Positions 44,323 to 56,172 of a stretch of 64,000 nt of DNA are shown piece by piece. The stretch is from Fulvivirga ligni (lineage in GTDB: Bacteria; Bacteroidota; Bacteroidia; Cytophagales; Cyclobacteriaceae). Location: NCBI RefSeq assembly GCF_021389935.1, contig NZ_CP089979.1, forward strand, positions 2,709,001 through 2,773,000. Direction: 5' to 3'. The notes beneath the pieces were generated by a model. That model searched no databases, was not told where the DNA came from, and saw only the letters and a program-made list of their open reading frames with translations. The position numbers and the translations under genes are program-made. The first letter of the stretch is position 1. Each line of letters starts with the position of its first letter.

Positions 44323-46143
44323 ATGAGACTTGTCTTGAAAAAGTGCTACTGTAAAATATTGATTTTCTTCTTGTTATCATCCACTGCAGCTCATGCCCAA
44401 TATGTGCAGTATACCTATCACGATGATGATAAACACCAAATAAAAGAAATATATCATGTGAATGATACCATAACCAATACGTTGGAGGGGCGGTATCAAT
44501 CATATTATATCAATGGAAATATTGAATCTACTGGTCATTTCACCAATAATGAAACTTTTGGCGTCTGGGAATTTTACTATGAAGATGGTAAGGTAAAGAT
44601 GCGTGGTGATCTTCAGCAGGGCTCTAGTGATGGCTTTTGGGAATATTTTTTTGAAAGTGGATCTAAAAGTATGGAAGGAAGCATAATTGCCAAGAAACGT
44701 GAAGGACAATGGAAGATATTTTATGAAGGGGGTGATTTAAAAGAGGTAGGATCTTTCAATGAAGGCAGGAGAGAGGGGGACTGGGTCTACTTTTTTGAAG
44801 ATGGACGAATAAAAGGAGAGATTAATTATAACTACGGAAAAGGTAGGTTTACTGAATATTATCCTACCGGGGAAGTGAGGGCTGAAGGTCCGAAATCTGG
44901 GGCTGAGAATGTAGGTGTCTGGAAGTATTACTATAAGGATGGTACTTTGCAGGCCGAAGGTAAATATGAGACTGACCAGAAATCAGGTCTTTGGAAATAT
45001 TTTTATCATAACGGTGAGGTTTCAGCGGTGGGATCTTTTGAAAATGATAAACCCTCAGGCGACTGGAATTACTACTATGAGGATGGCACAGTGAGCTCTA
45101 AAGGTAGCTTCGCTGCGGGTAAAAAGGATGGTGAATGGCTGGTTTATTACCCTGATGGCACCCTGAAAGGCAAGAGTCAGTTTGATGAAGGATCAGGAAT
45201 GTATAGAGAGCTTTATAAAAGTGGCAACACCAAGCTGCAAGGCCGAATAGTGGATGGACAGTATGAAGGACATTGGAGTTATTATTATGAAACCGGTGAG
45301 CTTGAAGGGGAGTGTGACTATGTTGAAGGAAGAGGGATCTACCATGGTTATTATGCTGATGGATCGCTTCAAACTAAAGGCCCTATTCACAACGGTAAAA
45401 AAGTAGGCAAGTGGGATTTATATAAAAATGATGGTACCCTTACCGGATACTACAGACCTGTGTATGATGAGCGTGGGGTGAAGAAGGTGAAGGTAGAGAA
45501 GGTAAAGGAAACTAAGAAGTATGGTGTGGCAGAATATCGATTCAGAGGCCGCAAAAAGTCTCATTTCGAGCCTCGTCTAAATGAATTCAAAGGCATTATA
45601 GTCGGAACTAATCCACTGGAGATGTTCATAAATAGACTGCCGCTTGCGCTTGAATTTTACATGCAAGAAAGATTGGGCTATGAGTTTGAATTTGAAGGAA
45701 TCAGAGATCCGTTCTTCGGTGATGATGGTGATGTGCCTCTCAACGAAACCTACAAGAGAGGTTATAGCGCGGCCCTAAGACAAAAATTTTATAATCCTCA
45801 GCGATATGGTATGTGGTATTTTGGTCATGAAATCCGATTCACCAATATGAGTCATTACGTAAACCTGCCACATTCTACACAGCCAGAAAGCGTTGTGAGG
45901 GCCAGTGCTAAGGAGCAAAAGTATGAGTACTCCGGTGTGTTAGGCTACAGGCTGATGCAATCAAACTCAGACACAGGTTTCACTGCAGATGCTTTTGTGA
46001 GTCTGGGGGCAGGCTATAGAAGTTTCGATCAAAAGGGAACTGATGAGATGGCCTTTAGCGATCTCCATAGAGGTGATATCTCTTTTGCGTATAACTTTGG
46101 CCTTAACCTTGGCTATACCTTTCCGTTTAGAATCAGAAGATAA
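44323..46143 (+). CDS. YwqK/MORN-type repeat protein with C-terminal membrane-barrel-like domain
   Basis: Exported protein of 606 residues. After a signal peptide (ending in AAHAQ, about residue 26) come some fourteen repeats of about 23 residues of the form G.W.yYyedG.l...g.f..g (e.g. GDWNYYYEDGTVSSKGSF), residues about 55-385; such YwqK/MORN repeats form extended beta sheets. A basic linker (KKVKVEKVKETKKYG) leads to a C-terminal domain with aromatic-ended strands (LEFYMQERLGYEFEFEGI to LGYTFPFRIRR) that looks like an outer-membrane barrel. It probably sits in the outer membrane. Function unknown; downstream genes are close and may be co-transcribed. Confidence 0.75.
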   Translation: MRLVLKKCYCKILIFFLLSSTAAHAQYVQYTYHDDDKHQIKEIYHVNDTITNTLEGRYQSYYINGNIESTGHFTNNETFGVWEFYYEDGKVKMRGDLQQGSSDGFWEYFFESGSKSMEGSIIAKKREGQWKIFYEGGDLKEVGSFNEGRREGDWVYFFEDGRIKGEINYNYGKGRFTEYYPTGEVRAEGPKSGAENVGVWKYYYKDGTLQAEGKYETDQKSGLWKYFYHNGEVSAVGSFENDKPSGDWNYYYEDGTVSSKGSFAAGKKDGEWLVYYPDGTLKGKSQFDEGSGMYRELYKSGNTKLQGRIVDGQYEGHWSYYYETGELEGECDYVEGRGIYHGYYADGSLQTKGPIHNGKKVGKWDLYKNDGTLTGYYRPVYDERGVKKVKVEKVKETKKYGVAEYRFRGRKKSHFEPRLNEFKGIIVGTNPLEMFINRLPLALEFYMQERLGYEFEFEGIRDPFFGDDGDVPLNETYKRGYSAALRQKFYNPQRYGMWYFGHEIRFTNMSHYVNLPHSTQPESVVRASAKEQKYEYSGVLGYRLMQSNSDTGFTADAFVSLGAGYRSFDQKGTDEMAFSDLHRGDISFAYNFGLNLGYTFPFRIRR

Positions 46144-46170
46144 TTTTTTAAGGATAAATACCTTACTATT

Positions 46171-47757
46171 GTGAGAATAATAGAACTGAAGTTGCGTCCT
46201 GAGGACGCTTTTGATGAGGAGCGCTTTGAAGCGCAGGTGATTCGTAAAACTGGTGGAAATACTAATTTTAGAATTACCAAAAGATCCATTGATGCCAGGC
46301 AGAACCAGGTTTGGGTGCGTGTGCAGGTGGAAGTGTTTCAAAAAAATGAGCCTACACCTGATCTAATAAGTTATAGACGAGACTATGCTAATGTAAGTAA
46401 TCAACCTCAAGTGATTATAGTTGGGGCAGGTCCTGCTGGTCTCTTTGCAGCACTGAGACTTATTGAATATAATATCAAGCCCATAGTACTTGAGAGAGGA
46501 AAAGACGTAAAAGCCCGAAGAAGAGACCTTGCGGCAATAAATAAAGATCATACCGTAAATCCAGAGTCTAATTACTGCTTTGGAGAAGGTGGGGCAGGTA
46601 CTTATTCTGATGGCAAGCTATACACCCGATCAAAGAAAAGGGGAGACGTGCAGCGAGTGCTGGAAATCCTTGTTGCTCATGGTGCCCGTGAAGAAATTCT
46701 ATATGATGCTCACCCTCATATTGGTACCAACAAACTTCCTAAGATAGTTACAGAGCTAAGAGAGAGCATTATAGCCGCAGGTGGCGAGGTTCGCTTTGAT
46801 AGCAAGGTGACAGATTTTATCATTGAATCTGATGAGCTGAAGGGTGTGCAATTAGCTGATGGAGAGGTGATTAAGGCGGATTCAGTGATCCTGGCTACAG
46901 GGCATTCGGCTCGGGATATATTTGAGTTACTTCATAATAGAAAAATAGCTATAGAAGCCAAGCCTTTTGCTTTAGGCGTGAGGATAGAACACCCTCAGGA
47001 TCTAATAGATAGAATACAATATCATTGCGAAACGGATCGTGGTCCATATTTACCAGCCTCTTCCTATGCGCTGGTTAATCAGGTGGCTAGTCATACAGGT
47101 AAAAGAGGGGTTTTTTCATTCTGCATGTGCCCTGGTGGGTTTATAGTGCCTGCAGCTACTGCTCCAGGTGAGCTGGTGGTGAATGGTATGAGTCCTTCCA
47201 GAAGAGATTCTAAATACGCGAATTCAGGTATGGTAGTAGCCGTTGGTTTAGAAGATCTGAAAAATTACGCTCAGTACGGAGAATTGGCTGGCTTGTATTT
47301 TCAAAAAGAGGTGGAGCAAAGAGCTTGTGAAATGGCGGGAGGAGGACAAACTGCTCCAGCGCAGAGAATGGTTGATTTTGTGGAAGGAAAAGTATCGTCA
47401 AATCTAAATGATACATCTTACCAACCTGGCTTGGAGTCTATGGATATGACTACCGTGTTGCCTGAATTTGTATCGAAAAGTTTACAGAAGAGTTTTAGAG
47501 CCTTTGGTAAGAAAATGAAGGGCTATTATACCAATGAAGCCCAGATTATCGGAATAGAAAGTAGGACATCGTCACCAGTGAGAGTACCTCGTAACAAAGA
47601 GACTCTTGAGCATGTTTCTCTAAAAAGGTTATATCCATGTGGAGAGGGAGCCGGTTATGCCGGAGGTATTGTCTCGGCCGCTATGGATGGTGAGCGCTGT
47701 GCGGAAGCAGTGCTGAAAACCTATTTTAGAAAAGAGATAACAGGAACCGACAAATGA
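46171..47757 (+). CDS. NAD(P)/FAD-dependent oxidoreductase (COG2509-like)
   Basis: Flavoprotein of 528 residues. It has an N-terminal domain of about 80 residues with basic strands (RIIELKLRPEDAF), then the FAD-binding VIIVGAGPAGLFAALRL (about residues 88-104) with ERGKDVKARRRDL, CFGEGGAGTYSDGKLYTR and, near the end, YPCGEGAGYAGGIVSAAMDG. This is the COG2509 FAD-dependent dehydrogenase type. Substrate unknown. The start is GTG at 46171; the stop overlaps the following CoA-binding gene by ATGA, so the two are likely to work together. Confidence 0.85.
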   Translation: MRIIELKLRPEDAFDEERFEAQVIRKTGGNTNFRITKRSIDARQNQVWVRVQVEVFQKNEPTPDLISYRRDYANVSNQPQVIIVGAGPAGLFAALRLIEYNIKPIVLERGKDVKARRRDLAAINKDHTVNPESNYCFGEGGAGTYSDGKLYTRSKKRGDVQRVLEILVAHGAREEILYDAHPHIGTNKLPKIVTELRESIIAAGGEVRFDSKVTDFIIESDELKGVQLADGEVIKADSVILATGHSARDIFELLHNRKIAIEAKPFALGVRIEHPQDLIDRIQYHCETDRGPYLPASSYALVNQVASHTGKRGVFSFCMCPGGFIVPAATAPGELVVNGMSPSRRDSKYANSGMVVAVGLEDLKNYAQYGELAGLYFQKEVEQRACEMAGGGQTAPAQRMVDFVEGKVSSNLNDTSYQPGLESMDMTTVLPEFVSKSLQKSFRAFGKKMKGYYTNEAQIIGIESRTSSPVRVPRNKETLEHVSLKRLYPCGEGAGYAGGIVSAAMDGERCAEAVLKTYFRKEITGTDK

Positions 47758-48119
47758 AGAAGACAGTAATACTGGGAGCAACAACCAACTCATCTCGCTA
47801 CGCATATATTGCCGCGCAGCGATTAACCTCTCATGGCCATGAAATTGTACCTGTAGGTATAAAAACCGGAGAGGTCTTTGGTAAGGATATCCTCAACCTG
47901 CGTGAAAAGCCCGAAATAACTGATGTAGATACAGTAACTCTTTACATAGGTCCACAGAATCAGCCGGAATGGTATGATTACATCCTAAGTTTAAAGCCTA
48001 AAAGGATTATTTTTAATCCGGGAACTGAAAACCCTGAGTTGGAAAAGATGGCTCAGGAAAATGGCATTGAAGTGCAGTTAGGGTGTACTTTGGTGATGTT
48101 AAGCGTTGGCAATTATTAA
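47754..48119 (+). CDS. CoA-binding domain protein
   Basis: A 121-residue single-domain Rossmann protein of the CoA_binding_2/YccU group: VILGATTNSSRYAYIAAQRL, GHEIVPVGIKTGEVFGKDIL, VTLYIGPQNQPEWYDYI and IIFNPGTENPELEKMAQENGIE. It matches the CoA-binding half of succinyl-CoA-ligase-like proteins and binds CoA or a nucleotide in relatives. Coupled to the flavoprotein by a 4-base overlap. No enzymatic function can be read from it. Confidence 0.85.
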   Translation: MKKTVILGATTNSSRYAYIAAQRLTSHGHEIVPVGIKTGEVFGKDILNLREKPEITDVDTVTLYIGPQNQPEWYDYILSLKPKRIIFNPGTENPELEKMAQENGIEVQLGCTLVMLSVGNY

Positions 48120-48130
48120 TTACCAACGCT
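48102..48130. terminator. Hairpin between the CoA-binding gene and the sorbosone-dehydrogenase gene
   Basis: AGCGTTGG pairs with CCAACGCT around a 13-base AT-rich loop that includes the stop codon of the + gene, followed by CTAATGCTTTTTAATT. It is a weak two-way terminator for convergent genes. Confidence 0.45.
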
Positions 48131-48140
48131 CTAATGCTTT

Positions 48141-49430
48141 TTAATTAGCAGATACTTTCCAAACAGTTCCTCCGTCATCGTCAGCTACTAACAGGCTACC
48201 ATTTCTTGTAACGGCGACTCCTACAGGTCTTCCATAAACTTCATACTTATCCTGATTTGAAATAAATCCTGTCAAAAAGTCTTCAGGAGGTCCGGAAGGT
48301 TTTCCATTTTTGAATGGAATGAAAAGTACTCTGTAACCATTTAAAGTAGATCTATTCCAAGATCCATGCTGTCCTACAAAGGCGCCGTTCTTATACTTAG
48401 CAGGAAAAGATGCTTGATCATAAAAAGCTAGTCCTAAAGATGCAGTGTGAGCACCTACGGCTACGTCAGGGATAATGCTTTGTGCTACCATTTCAGGGGC
48501 TTTATCCGCCATTCTAGGATCTTTGTTTGTGCCAAAATACGCATATGGCCAGCCGTAGAAACCCCCTTGCTTTACACTTGTTACATAATCTGGCACTAAG
48601 TTGTCTCCTAATTCATCTCTTTCGTTTACAGCGGCCCAAAGTGTGTTAGTTGTGGGTTCAAATGCTATACCTACGGGATTTCTTAATCCTGAGGCATAAA
48701 CCTCTTCATTACTTCCGTCAGGATTGATGGTCAGTACATTAGCTCTTCTTTCTTCCTTCTCCATACCATGCTCGCCTACATTACTGGATGAACCAATAGA
48801 TATATAAATTTTAGAGCTATCTGGCCCAAGGATAATATTTCTGGTCCAGTGATGATTATAACCACCAGATGGAAGGTCTAATATTTTCTCAGGTTCAGCT
48901 GTGATTTTTTCCTGCCCCACTTCATAAGGAAAACGGACAATGGCATCTACATTAGCCACATAGAAATATCCATTCAAAATAAGCATACCAAATGGCTGAT
49001 TCAGATTTTCTATAAAAGCTTCTTTATAATCCGGGTTACCATCATTATCGGTGTCTTTTACCAAAGTAATTCTATTGGCACTTTTCTTTGCGTCGTCAGA
49101 TTCAACAATAAAAATGTCATCATTTGGGCCTATATAAATCCATCTAGGATGTTCTAGGTCTGCTGCAAATTTAGTGACGGTAAAGCCAGTAGGGGCCTGA
49201 GGTGTATTGCCTTCACTCCAACCTATTGCCTTGCCTTCATTATCGGCACTTTCTGTGGCATAGGGTCTAGGGAGCTTGGCGGTATCTATGTTAACACCAT
49301 ATCCCGCTAAAGAATCTTGTCGTAAATCAACACTATCCAAGCTATCCTCATCAGTGCTGCTCGGTTCTTTCGTTGAGGTGCAGGATATTGTGGCTAGGAT
49401 AATTAGAATTGTATAAATTAAATATTTCAT
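48141..49430 (-). CDS. Sorbosone/glucose dehydrogenase-like lipoprotein
   Basis: Predicted six-bladed beta-propeller of the PQQ-dependent sugar/sorbosone dehydrogenase family. The N terminus MKYLIYTILIILATISC is a lipoprotein signal with Cys17 as lipidation site and an acidic spacer behind it. Family marks are AADLEHPRWIYIGPNDDIF, GYNHHWTRNIILGPD, GLRNPVGIAFEP and GSWNRSTLNGYRVLFIPF. 429 residues. It would oxidise an unknown sugar in the periplasm or on the surface; whether it truly carries PQQ cannot be told. It faces away from the LRR gene's direction of transcription only by order; both are on the minus strand, 63 bases apart. Confidence 0.82.
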   Translation of the reverse strand: MKYLIYTILIILATISCTSTKEPSSTDEDSLDSVDLRQDSLAGYGVNIDTAKLPRPYATESADNEGKAIGWSEGNTPQAPTGFTVTKFAADLEHPRWIYIGPNDDIFIVESDDAKKSANRITLVKDTDNDGNPDYKEAFIENLNQPFGMLILNGYFYVANVDAIVRFPYEVGQEKITAEPEKILDLPSGGYNHHWTRNIILGPDSSKIYISIGSSSNVGEHGMEKEERRANVLTINPDGSNEEVYASGLRNPVGIAFEPTTNTLWAAVNERDELGDNLVPDYVTSVKQGGFYGWPYAYFGTNKDPRMADKAPEMVAQSIIPDVAVGAHTASLGLAFYDQASFPAKYKNGAFVGQHGSWNRSTLNGYRVLFIPFKNGKPSGPPEDFLTGFISNQDKYEVYGRPVGVAVTRNGSLLVADDDGGTVWKVSAN

Positions 49431-49493
49431 AAAAGCTGTAGTTGGTTTAGTGTTTAAACAGCGATTTATGAGAATTGTTAGTGTATTGGTTGA

Positions 49494-50777
49494 CTAAGGC
49501 CTCGTAATCATTTCAAAAGAATGCGGATTAACAATAGCTCCCATCTCAGTGAACTTGTTGATAGTCCGCTCTAAATGCTCGTTTTTCCTGGAGTTGAAGT
49601 CTAATGGATTTTCTTGAAAATAGAAGTTCATTAGAGGTAGTTCTGCAAGCTCTTTTGGGATAATAGTTATTTCATTGTTGGCTATATCCAAACTGTTGAG
49701 CTGAGGTAATGTCAGAATACAAGATGGAAACTCAGCGAAATAATTGTCATTAATTCTGAGAACTTCTAATGCCTGAAGGGAGGCAACTTCTACAGGAAGC
49801 GAGCTTAATCTATTATGATGAAGGTATAATCTCTTGAGGTCTCTTAGCTGTCCAATTTCCGCCGGCAGGCTATAAATCTGATTGTGAGAAAGATATAATA
49901 TCTTTAATTTCTGCAGTTTTTTAATATCGCTAGTTATAACTTCTATTTTATTGTAATACAGATCAATCTCTTCAAGCTCAGTGAGGTTATACAATTCTTT
50001 TGGTAAGGTCATGATGTTATTTTTATACAGCACCAAGCCTGTAAGATTTTCAAATTGATCAATATAAGTAGGGATAGTTTGAATGTTGTTTTCAGCCAGT
50101 TGTAACTGTTCTAAATGGTTGAATTGTAGCAAGCTGGAAGGTAGCTCCGTGAGATTGCATTTATTAAGCCTAAGCTGAGTAATGTGATCTAATTTGTGAT
50201 AGTAGCTTCCGTTTAATGATAATGGGTTGTCGCTGGCGTTTAAAGTTTTAAGCGCGTGATGCTTTGCCGCTCTTTGAGGAAGGTCTTTGAACTGATTTTG
50301 TTTTATCACTATTTCGTTCAATGAGTCTAATCTTTTGGCTCTCCAAGGTAATTTCACCAGATTATTCTCAGACAGATATAGGGTTTTAATAGTATTATTC
50401 TTCTTGAAAACAATCTTGTGTTCACTCAGTCCGTTATCAGTGAGGTTTAAAGATTCTAAATGTTGTAATTCATTGATTCTCTTATCTATTCTGTTAATGT
50501 TATTATGTGAAAGATCCAGCTTTTTTAAGTTTTTAAACTCATACACGAACTCAGGTATTTCGGTGAAATGAGAGTAACTTAAATCCAGATAGATCACAGA
50601 ATCTTTGTTGGGGTGAAGCTTGTAGTCATTGATTCTCACAACGGCCTTTTCCTCCATTCTTTTTGTTCTGAGTAGCCTTAGAGAATCTGAGGGTGACAAT
50701 GTTTGTGTTTGAGCCCAACTAACCAGATTACAAAACAAGTATATTGTAATTAATAATATTTTCATTGCACTTTTCAT
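49494..50777 (-). CDS. Secreted leucine-rich-repeat protein
   Basis: After a signal peptide (about MKILLITIYLFCNLVSWAQ) and a 35-residue lead, about fourteen LRRs of 23 residues follow with the bacterial/plant-like pattern L..L..L.L..N.L..LP (e.g. LEEIDLYYNKIEVITSDI, LKRLYLHHNRLSSLPVEV). They form a curved solenoid for protein binding. A cap-like end (PLDFNSRKNEHLERTINKF) closes the domain. No T9SS domain or LPXTG-like signal is present, so it is periplasmic or released. Start at 50777; an ATG four codons later (50765) would also serve. Confidence 0.85.
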   Translation of the reverse strand: MKSAMKILLITIYLFCNLVSWAQTQTLSPSDSLRLLRTKRMEEKAVVRINDYKLHPNKDSVIYLDLSYSHFTEIPEFVYEFKNLKKLDLSHNNINRIDKRINELQHLESLNLTDNGLSEHKIVFKKNNTIKTLYLSENNLVKLPWRAKRLDSLNEIVIKQNQFKDLPQRAAKHHALKTLNASDNPLSLNGSYYHKLDHITQLRLNKCNLTELPSSLLQFNHLEQLQLAENNIQTIPTYIDQFENLTGLVLYKNNIMTLPKELYNLTELEEIDLYYNKIEVITSDIKKLQKLKILYLSHNQIYSLPAEIGQLRDLKRLYLHHNRLSSLPVEVASLQALEVLRINDNYFAEFPSCILTLPQLNSLDIANNEITIIPKELAELPLMNFYFQENPLDFNSRKNEHLERTINKFTEMGAIVNPHSFEMITRP

Positions 50778-50941
50778 ATCTTCAAACTAAAAAATTAGTT
50801 GTTAATTAAACAAGCGAAAACGATAAAAAAAATCATTTAAAATTGTAGTTTTGAGGGACTTTTGGAGAATCTTACTGTCGTTTAAACGATGGTTGTTTCT
50901 TGAAAAAAGAAATTAAAAGTTTTCATTGTATTGAAAGCTGA

Positions 50942-52921
<1,980 letters not shown>

Positions 52922-52941
52922 AAATTGAAACAATAACCAAT

Positions 52942-52980
52942 CAAAAGGGGTTCAAGTGATTGGAGCCCTTTTGTTTTTTA
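52942..52980 (+). terminator. Rho-independent terminator of gyrB
   Basis: CAAAAGGG (52942-52949) pairs with CCCTTTTG (52966-52973) and is followed by TTTTTTAT. It sits 21 bases behind the gyrB stop. Confidence 0.75.
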
Positions 52981-52986
52981 TAGACT

Positions 52987-55176
52987 ATGGTAATTTCGGA
53001 AAAAGTAAAAAAGCAGATTGTTCAAAGTGATTATATCAGCCGTGATTTAAGCTGGATAAATTTTAATTATCGGGTTTTAGATCAGGCTAAGAATAATGAT
53101 AAAAGCATTATTGAGCGACTTAAGTTTTTGGCCATTACTGCTTCTAACCTGGATGAGTTTTTCACCATCAGGGTAGGAAGTTTGTATAACTACCTGGATT
53201 ACCATAAGCAAAGAATAGACTACTCTGGACTTCGTGAATTGCCTTTTAGAAAGGTTTTGCTGGCTAAGTCTAAAGAGTTTGCTGAACAACAGCAGCAGCT
53301 CTATCTAAATGAGCTTTTGCCCAAGTTTGAAGAGCAGGGATTTTCGATTGTTATGTACAAGCATCTTTCTCATGATGAGAAAGAAAGGGTAGTAAAATAC
53401 TTTGAAAGTACTATTTATCCTATGCTTACACCAATGGTGTATGATAGCTATCATACTTTTCCTATTCTAGGTGCATTAAGGTTCGTGCTTGGTGTAGTAA
53501 CCAAAAGCGCCGAAGACGGGGTAGATAATAAAAAGCTTAGCTTTATACAGGTGCCATATAACCTGCCAAGGTTTTATGAAATAGAAAAGGACGATAAGAT
53601 TTACTTCGTTCCTATAGAAGATATCATTCGTAACCACGCTGATTATCTGTTCAGAAATGTAAAGATTCAGTCAATCAACCTCTTTAGGATAACCAGAAAT
53701 GGTGATTTCACCCTGGAAGAGAGTGATGATATTGAAGCGAACTTTCTGGAAGAGTTGAAGCAAAAACTAAAGACCAGAAGAACGGGGCGTGTGGTGCGTT
53801 TAGAAGTATTCGGAAGGCCTGATACCTGGATGCTAAAGGTGTTAAAGGAGAGATGGGATATTGATGATGATAACATCTTTAGAATCAAAAAGAAGGGACT
53901 TATAGACTTCACTGGTTTATGGCAGATTGTAGGCCATAGCCATTTCAAGGATAAGCATAGCGAGATGCCACCTATGGTGCCACCGGTAAGTTATCCTGAA
54001 ATAAAAGAGGAAAATATTTTTGAGATACTGAAGGATAGAGACATTCTTCTGCATCATCCATATAACAGTATGGAGCCGGTGCTGGACTTGCTGGAGCAGG
54101 CTGCTGAAGACCCTGGAGTATTGGCTATCAAAATTACCATCTACAGGTTAGCAAAGGATAGTAGAGTGACGGCAGCGCTATTGAAAGCGGCAGAAAATGG
54201 AAAGCACATTTCTGTTCTTTTTGAGGTGAAGGCGCGTTTCGATGAAGAAAATAACCTAAGAGAGGCTCAAAAGCTGCAAAAGGCTGGGTGTTTCGTTATT
54301 TATGGTTTTAGTAGTTATAAAACTCATACCAAATTACTGCTCATAGTCAGAAAAGAAGGAGAGAAGGTGACCAGATATGCCCACCTTTCCAGCGGTAATT
54401 ATAATGAGAGCACCTCTAAGCTGTATACTGACTTAGGTTTGCTAACCACAAACGATGTGTTTACCCATGACGTATCAGAGTTCTTCAATGTAATTACAGG
54501 CCATAGTATGCCTGAGAAGTATAAAAACCTGATCACAGCACCAAGGGAAATGAAACCGCAGCTCTTGAGAATGATTAGAGCCGAGGCTGAAAATGCGAAG
54601 AAAGGTTTGCCTTCGGGTATTGTAATTAAAATCAACTCTCTACAGGATAATGATGCTATAGATGAACTGTATCTGGCATCTCAGGCGGGTGTGCCCATTA
54701 AGCTTATTGTGCGCGGAATGTGCTGCCTAAGACCAGGAAGAGCTGGTTTAAGTGAGAATATTCAGGTTATCAGTATCGTAGGCCATTATCTGGAGCACTC
54801 CAGAATCTATTACTTCCATAATGGTGGTGAGTCCAAGCTGTATGTAGGTAGTGCTGATATGATGGTTCGTAGTTTTGAACGTAGATTAGAATCACTTTTT
54901 GAAATTACGGATAGTCTTCTTAAGCGTCAGGTTATCAATATTTTACAGTATAACTTGAAGGATAATGTGAACAGCTACCTCATGAAGGAAGATGGTTCAT
55001 ACGTGCGTAAAGCATCTGGTGACGATCCAGAATTTAACATTCATAAGGAGTTCTACCACGTTCACAAGGAGAACCTACAGGATCTTGATCTTACCTTTGA
55101 TAAAGAAATTACTGTAGAGGAAGGTGAATTATTCGAAGATGTAGTAATAGAGGAAGATTTGGCCAAAGAGGAATGA
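52987..55176 (+). CDS. ppk1: Polyphosphate kinase 1
   Basis: Makes polyphosphate from ATP. The N-terminal domain begins SRDLSWINFNYRVLDQA and KFLAITASNLDEFFTIRVG; the head domain and two PLD-like catalytic domains follow. The autophosphorylated His is in FSSYKTHTKLLLI, beside ARYAHLSSGNYNE-type residues (TRYAHLSSGNYNESTSKLY) and IYYFHNGGESKLYVGSADMM in the last domain. 729 residues, full length. It ends at a stop that directly abuts the stop of the convergent exopolyphosphatase gene, an arrangement that pairs synthesis and breakdown. Confidence 0.95.
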   Translation: MVISEKVKKQIVQSDYISRDLSWINFNYRVLDQAKNNDKSIIERLKFLAITASNLDEFFTIRVGSLYNYLDYHKQRIDYSGLRELPFRKVLLAKSKEFAEQQQQLYLNELLPKFEEQGFSIVMYKHLSHDEKERVVKYFESTIYPMLTPMVYDSYHTFPILGALRFVLGVVTKSAEDGVDNKKLSFIQVPYNLPRFYEIEKDDKIYFVPIEDIIRNHADYLFRNVKIQSINLFRITRNGDFTLEESDDIEANFLEELKQKLKTRRTGRVVRLEVFGRPDTWMLKVLKERWDIDDDNIFRIKKKGLIDFTGLWQIVGHSHFKDKHSEMPPMVPPVSYPEIKEENIFEILKDRDILLHHPYNSMEPVLDLLEQAAEDPGVLAIKITIYRLAKDSRVTAALLKAAENGKHISVLFEVKARFDEENNLREAQKLQKAGCFVIYGFSSYKTHTKLLLIVRKEGEKVTRYAHLSSGNYNESTSKLYTDLGLLTTNDVFTHDVSEFFNVITGHSMPEKYKNLITAPREMKPQLLRMIRAEAENAKKGLPSGIVIKINSLQDNDAIDELYLASQAGVPIKLIVRGMCCLRPGRAGLSENIQVISIVGHYLEHSRIYYFHNGGESKLYVGSADMMVRSFERRLESLFEITDSLLKRQVINILQYNLKDNVNSYLMKEDGSYVRKASGDDPEFNIHKEFYHVHKENLQDLDLTFDKEITVEEGELFEDVVIEEDLAKEE

Positions 55177-56076
55177 TCAAATGAATTTGATCTTCTCTTT
55201 GGAGGTATTCCTTTCATAAAGATGCTGCATAATGCCATCTTTCAGACCTACATCAGGAACTATGATATTGCTAGCTTTGGCCCATTCCATTACAGAAACG
55301 TAGATTTCTGAAGCAGGTATAATTACATCTGCGCGGTCTGGGTTCAGCTGCAGGTCGTTAATCCTTTCCTCCATAGTCATGTTACGGATGTACTTCTGTA
55401 CTTCCTTTACTTTGGCTAATGACATCTTATCGCCGGGAGCTTTCTGGGCCAGATCAAAGATTTTATTGATGTTTCCACCTGTACCTACCGCAGTGATTGG
55501 AGCATTATTCTCAGCTACTTTTTCCTTTACCCATTTGCTCATGTTTTTCCAGATCACTGGCGAATCATGGTGCTCAAGACGTCTTACGGACCCAATTTTA
55601 AATGAACGAGACGCTATTTTATTTCCGCCTTTCAGTAAGTTTAGCTCCGTGCTTCCACCCCCAACATCTATGTGTAGATAATTTTTCTTCTTATCTAAAA
55701 ATGAGCTAATGGCATTGTTAATCAGTAATGCCTCTTTAGTGCCATCTATAATTTTGATCTTAAGGTCCATTTCTTCCAAAACCTCTTTAGCTATGTCAGT
55801 ACCGTTGGTGGCTTCTCTCATGGCACTAGTAGCACAGGCCATGTAATCATCCACCTCATATAGGTCTATAAGAAGTTTAAATGCTTTCATCAGCTTCTTA
55901 AACTTAGCTTTCTTGGCAGAGCTTATGGCGCCGGTACTAAATACATCCTGGCCAAGCCTGAGCGGAAAACGAACATACTCCATTTTCTTGAAGTGCAGCT
56001 GTCCCTTAGAGCTTATGGTGTTGGTTAATTGTAGTCTAATGGCGTTAGAGCCGATGTCAATAGCAGCTAGTTTCAA
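55177..56076 (-). CDS. ppx: Ppx/GppA family exopolyphosphatase
   Basis: ASKHA-fold phosphatase that degrades polyphosphate or pppGpp. LAAIDIGSNAIRLQL is phosphate-binding motif 1, ATSAMREATNG motif 2 with the catalytic-type Glu, and LHIDVGGGSTELNL motif 3, then AVGTGGNINKIF. At 299 residues it has only the two catalytic domains, without the HD domains of E. coli Ppx. Its stop and the ppk1 stop form a single TGATCA. Confidence 0.88.
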   Translation of the reverse strand: MKLAAIDIGSNAIRLQLTNTISSKGQLHFKKMEYVRFPLRLGQDVFSTGAISSAKKAKFKKLMKAFKLLIDLYEVDDYMACATSAMREATNGTDIAKEVLEEMDLKIKIIDGTKEALLINNAISSFLDKKKNYLHIDVGGGSTELNLLKGGNKIASRSFKIGSVRRLEHHDSPVIWKNMSKWVKEKVAENNAPITAVGTGGNINKIFDLAQKAPGDKMSLAKVKEVQKYIRNMTMEERINDLQLNPDRADVIIPASEIYVSVMEWAKASNIIVPDVGLKDGIMQHLYERNTSKEKIKFI

Positions 56077-56172
56077 CAGTATTTGGGTTTAATGAAAACA
56101 TTATAGAATTTAAAGTATAACTTTGAAACCTAAATTCTGCTTCTAAGTTAATTAAAAGTAAAAGTTTGTGTC

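Noticed and set aside
56077-56172. Cobalamin or SAM riboswitch ahead of the MetH-like gene
   Set aside because: The 96-base leader is too short and contains no B12-box or SAM-box elements.
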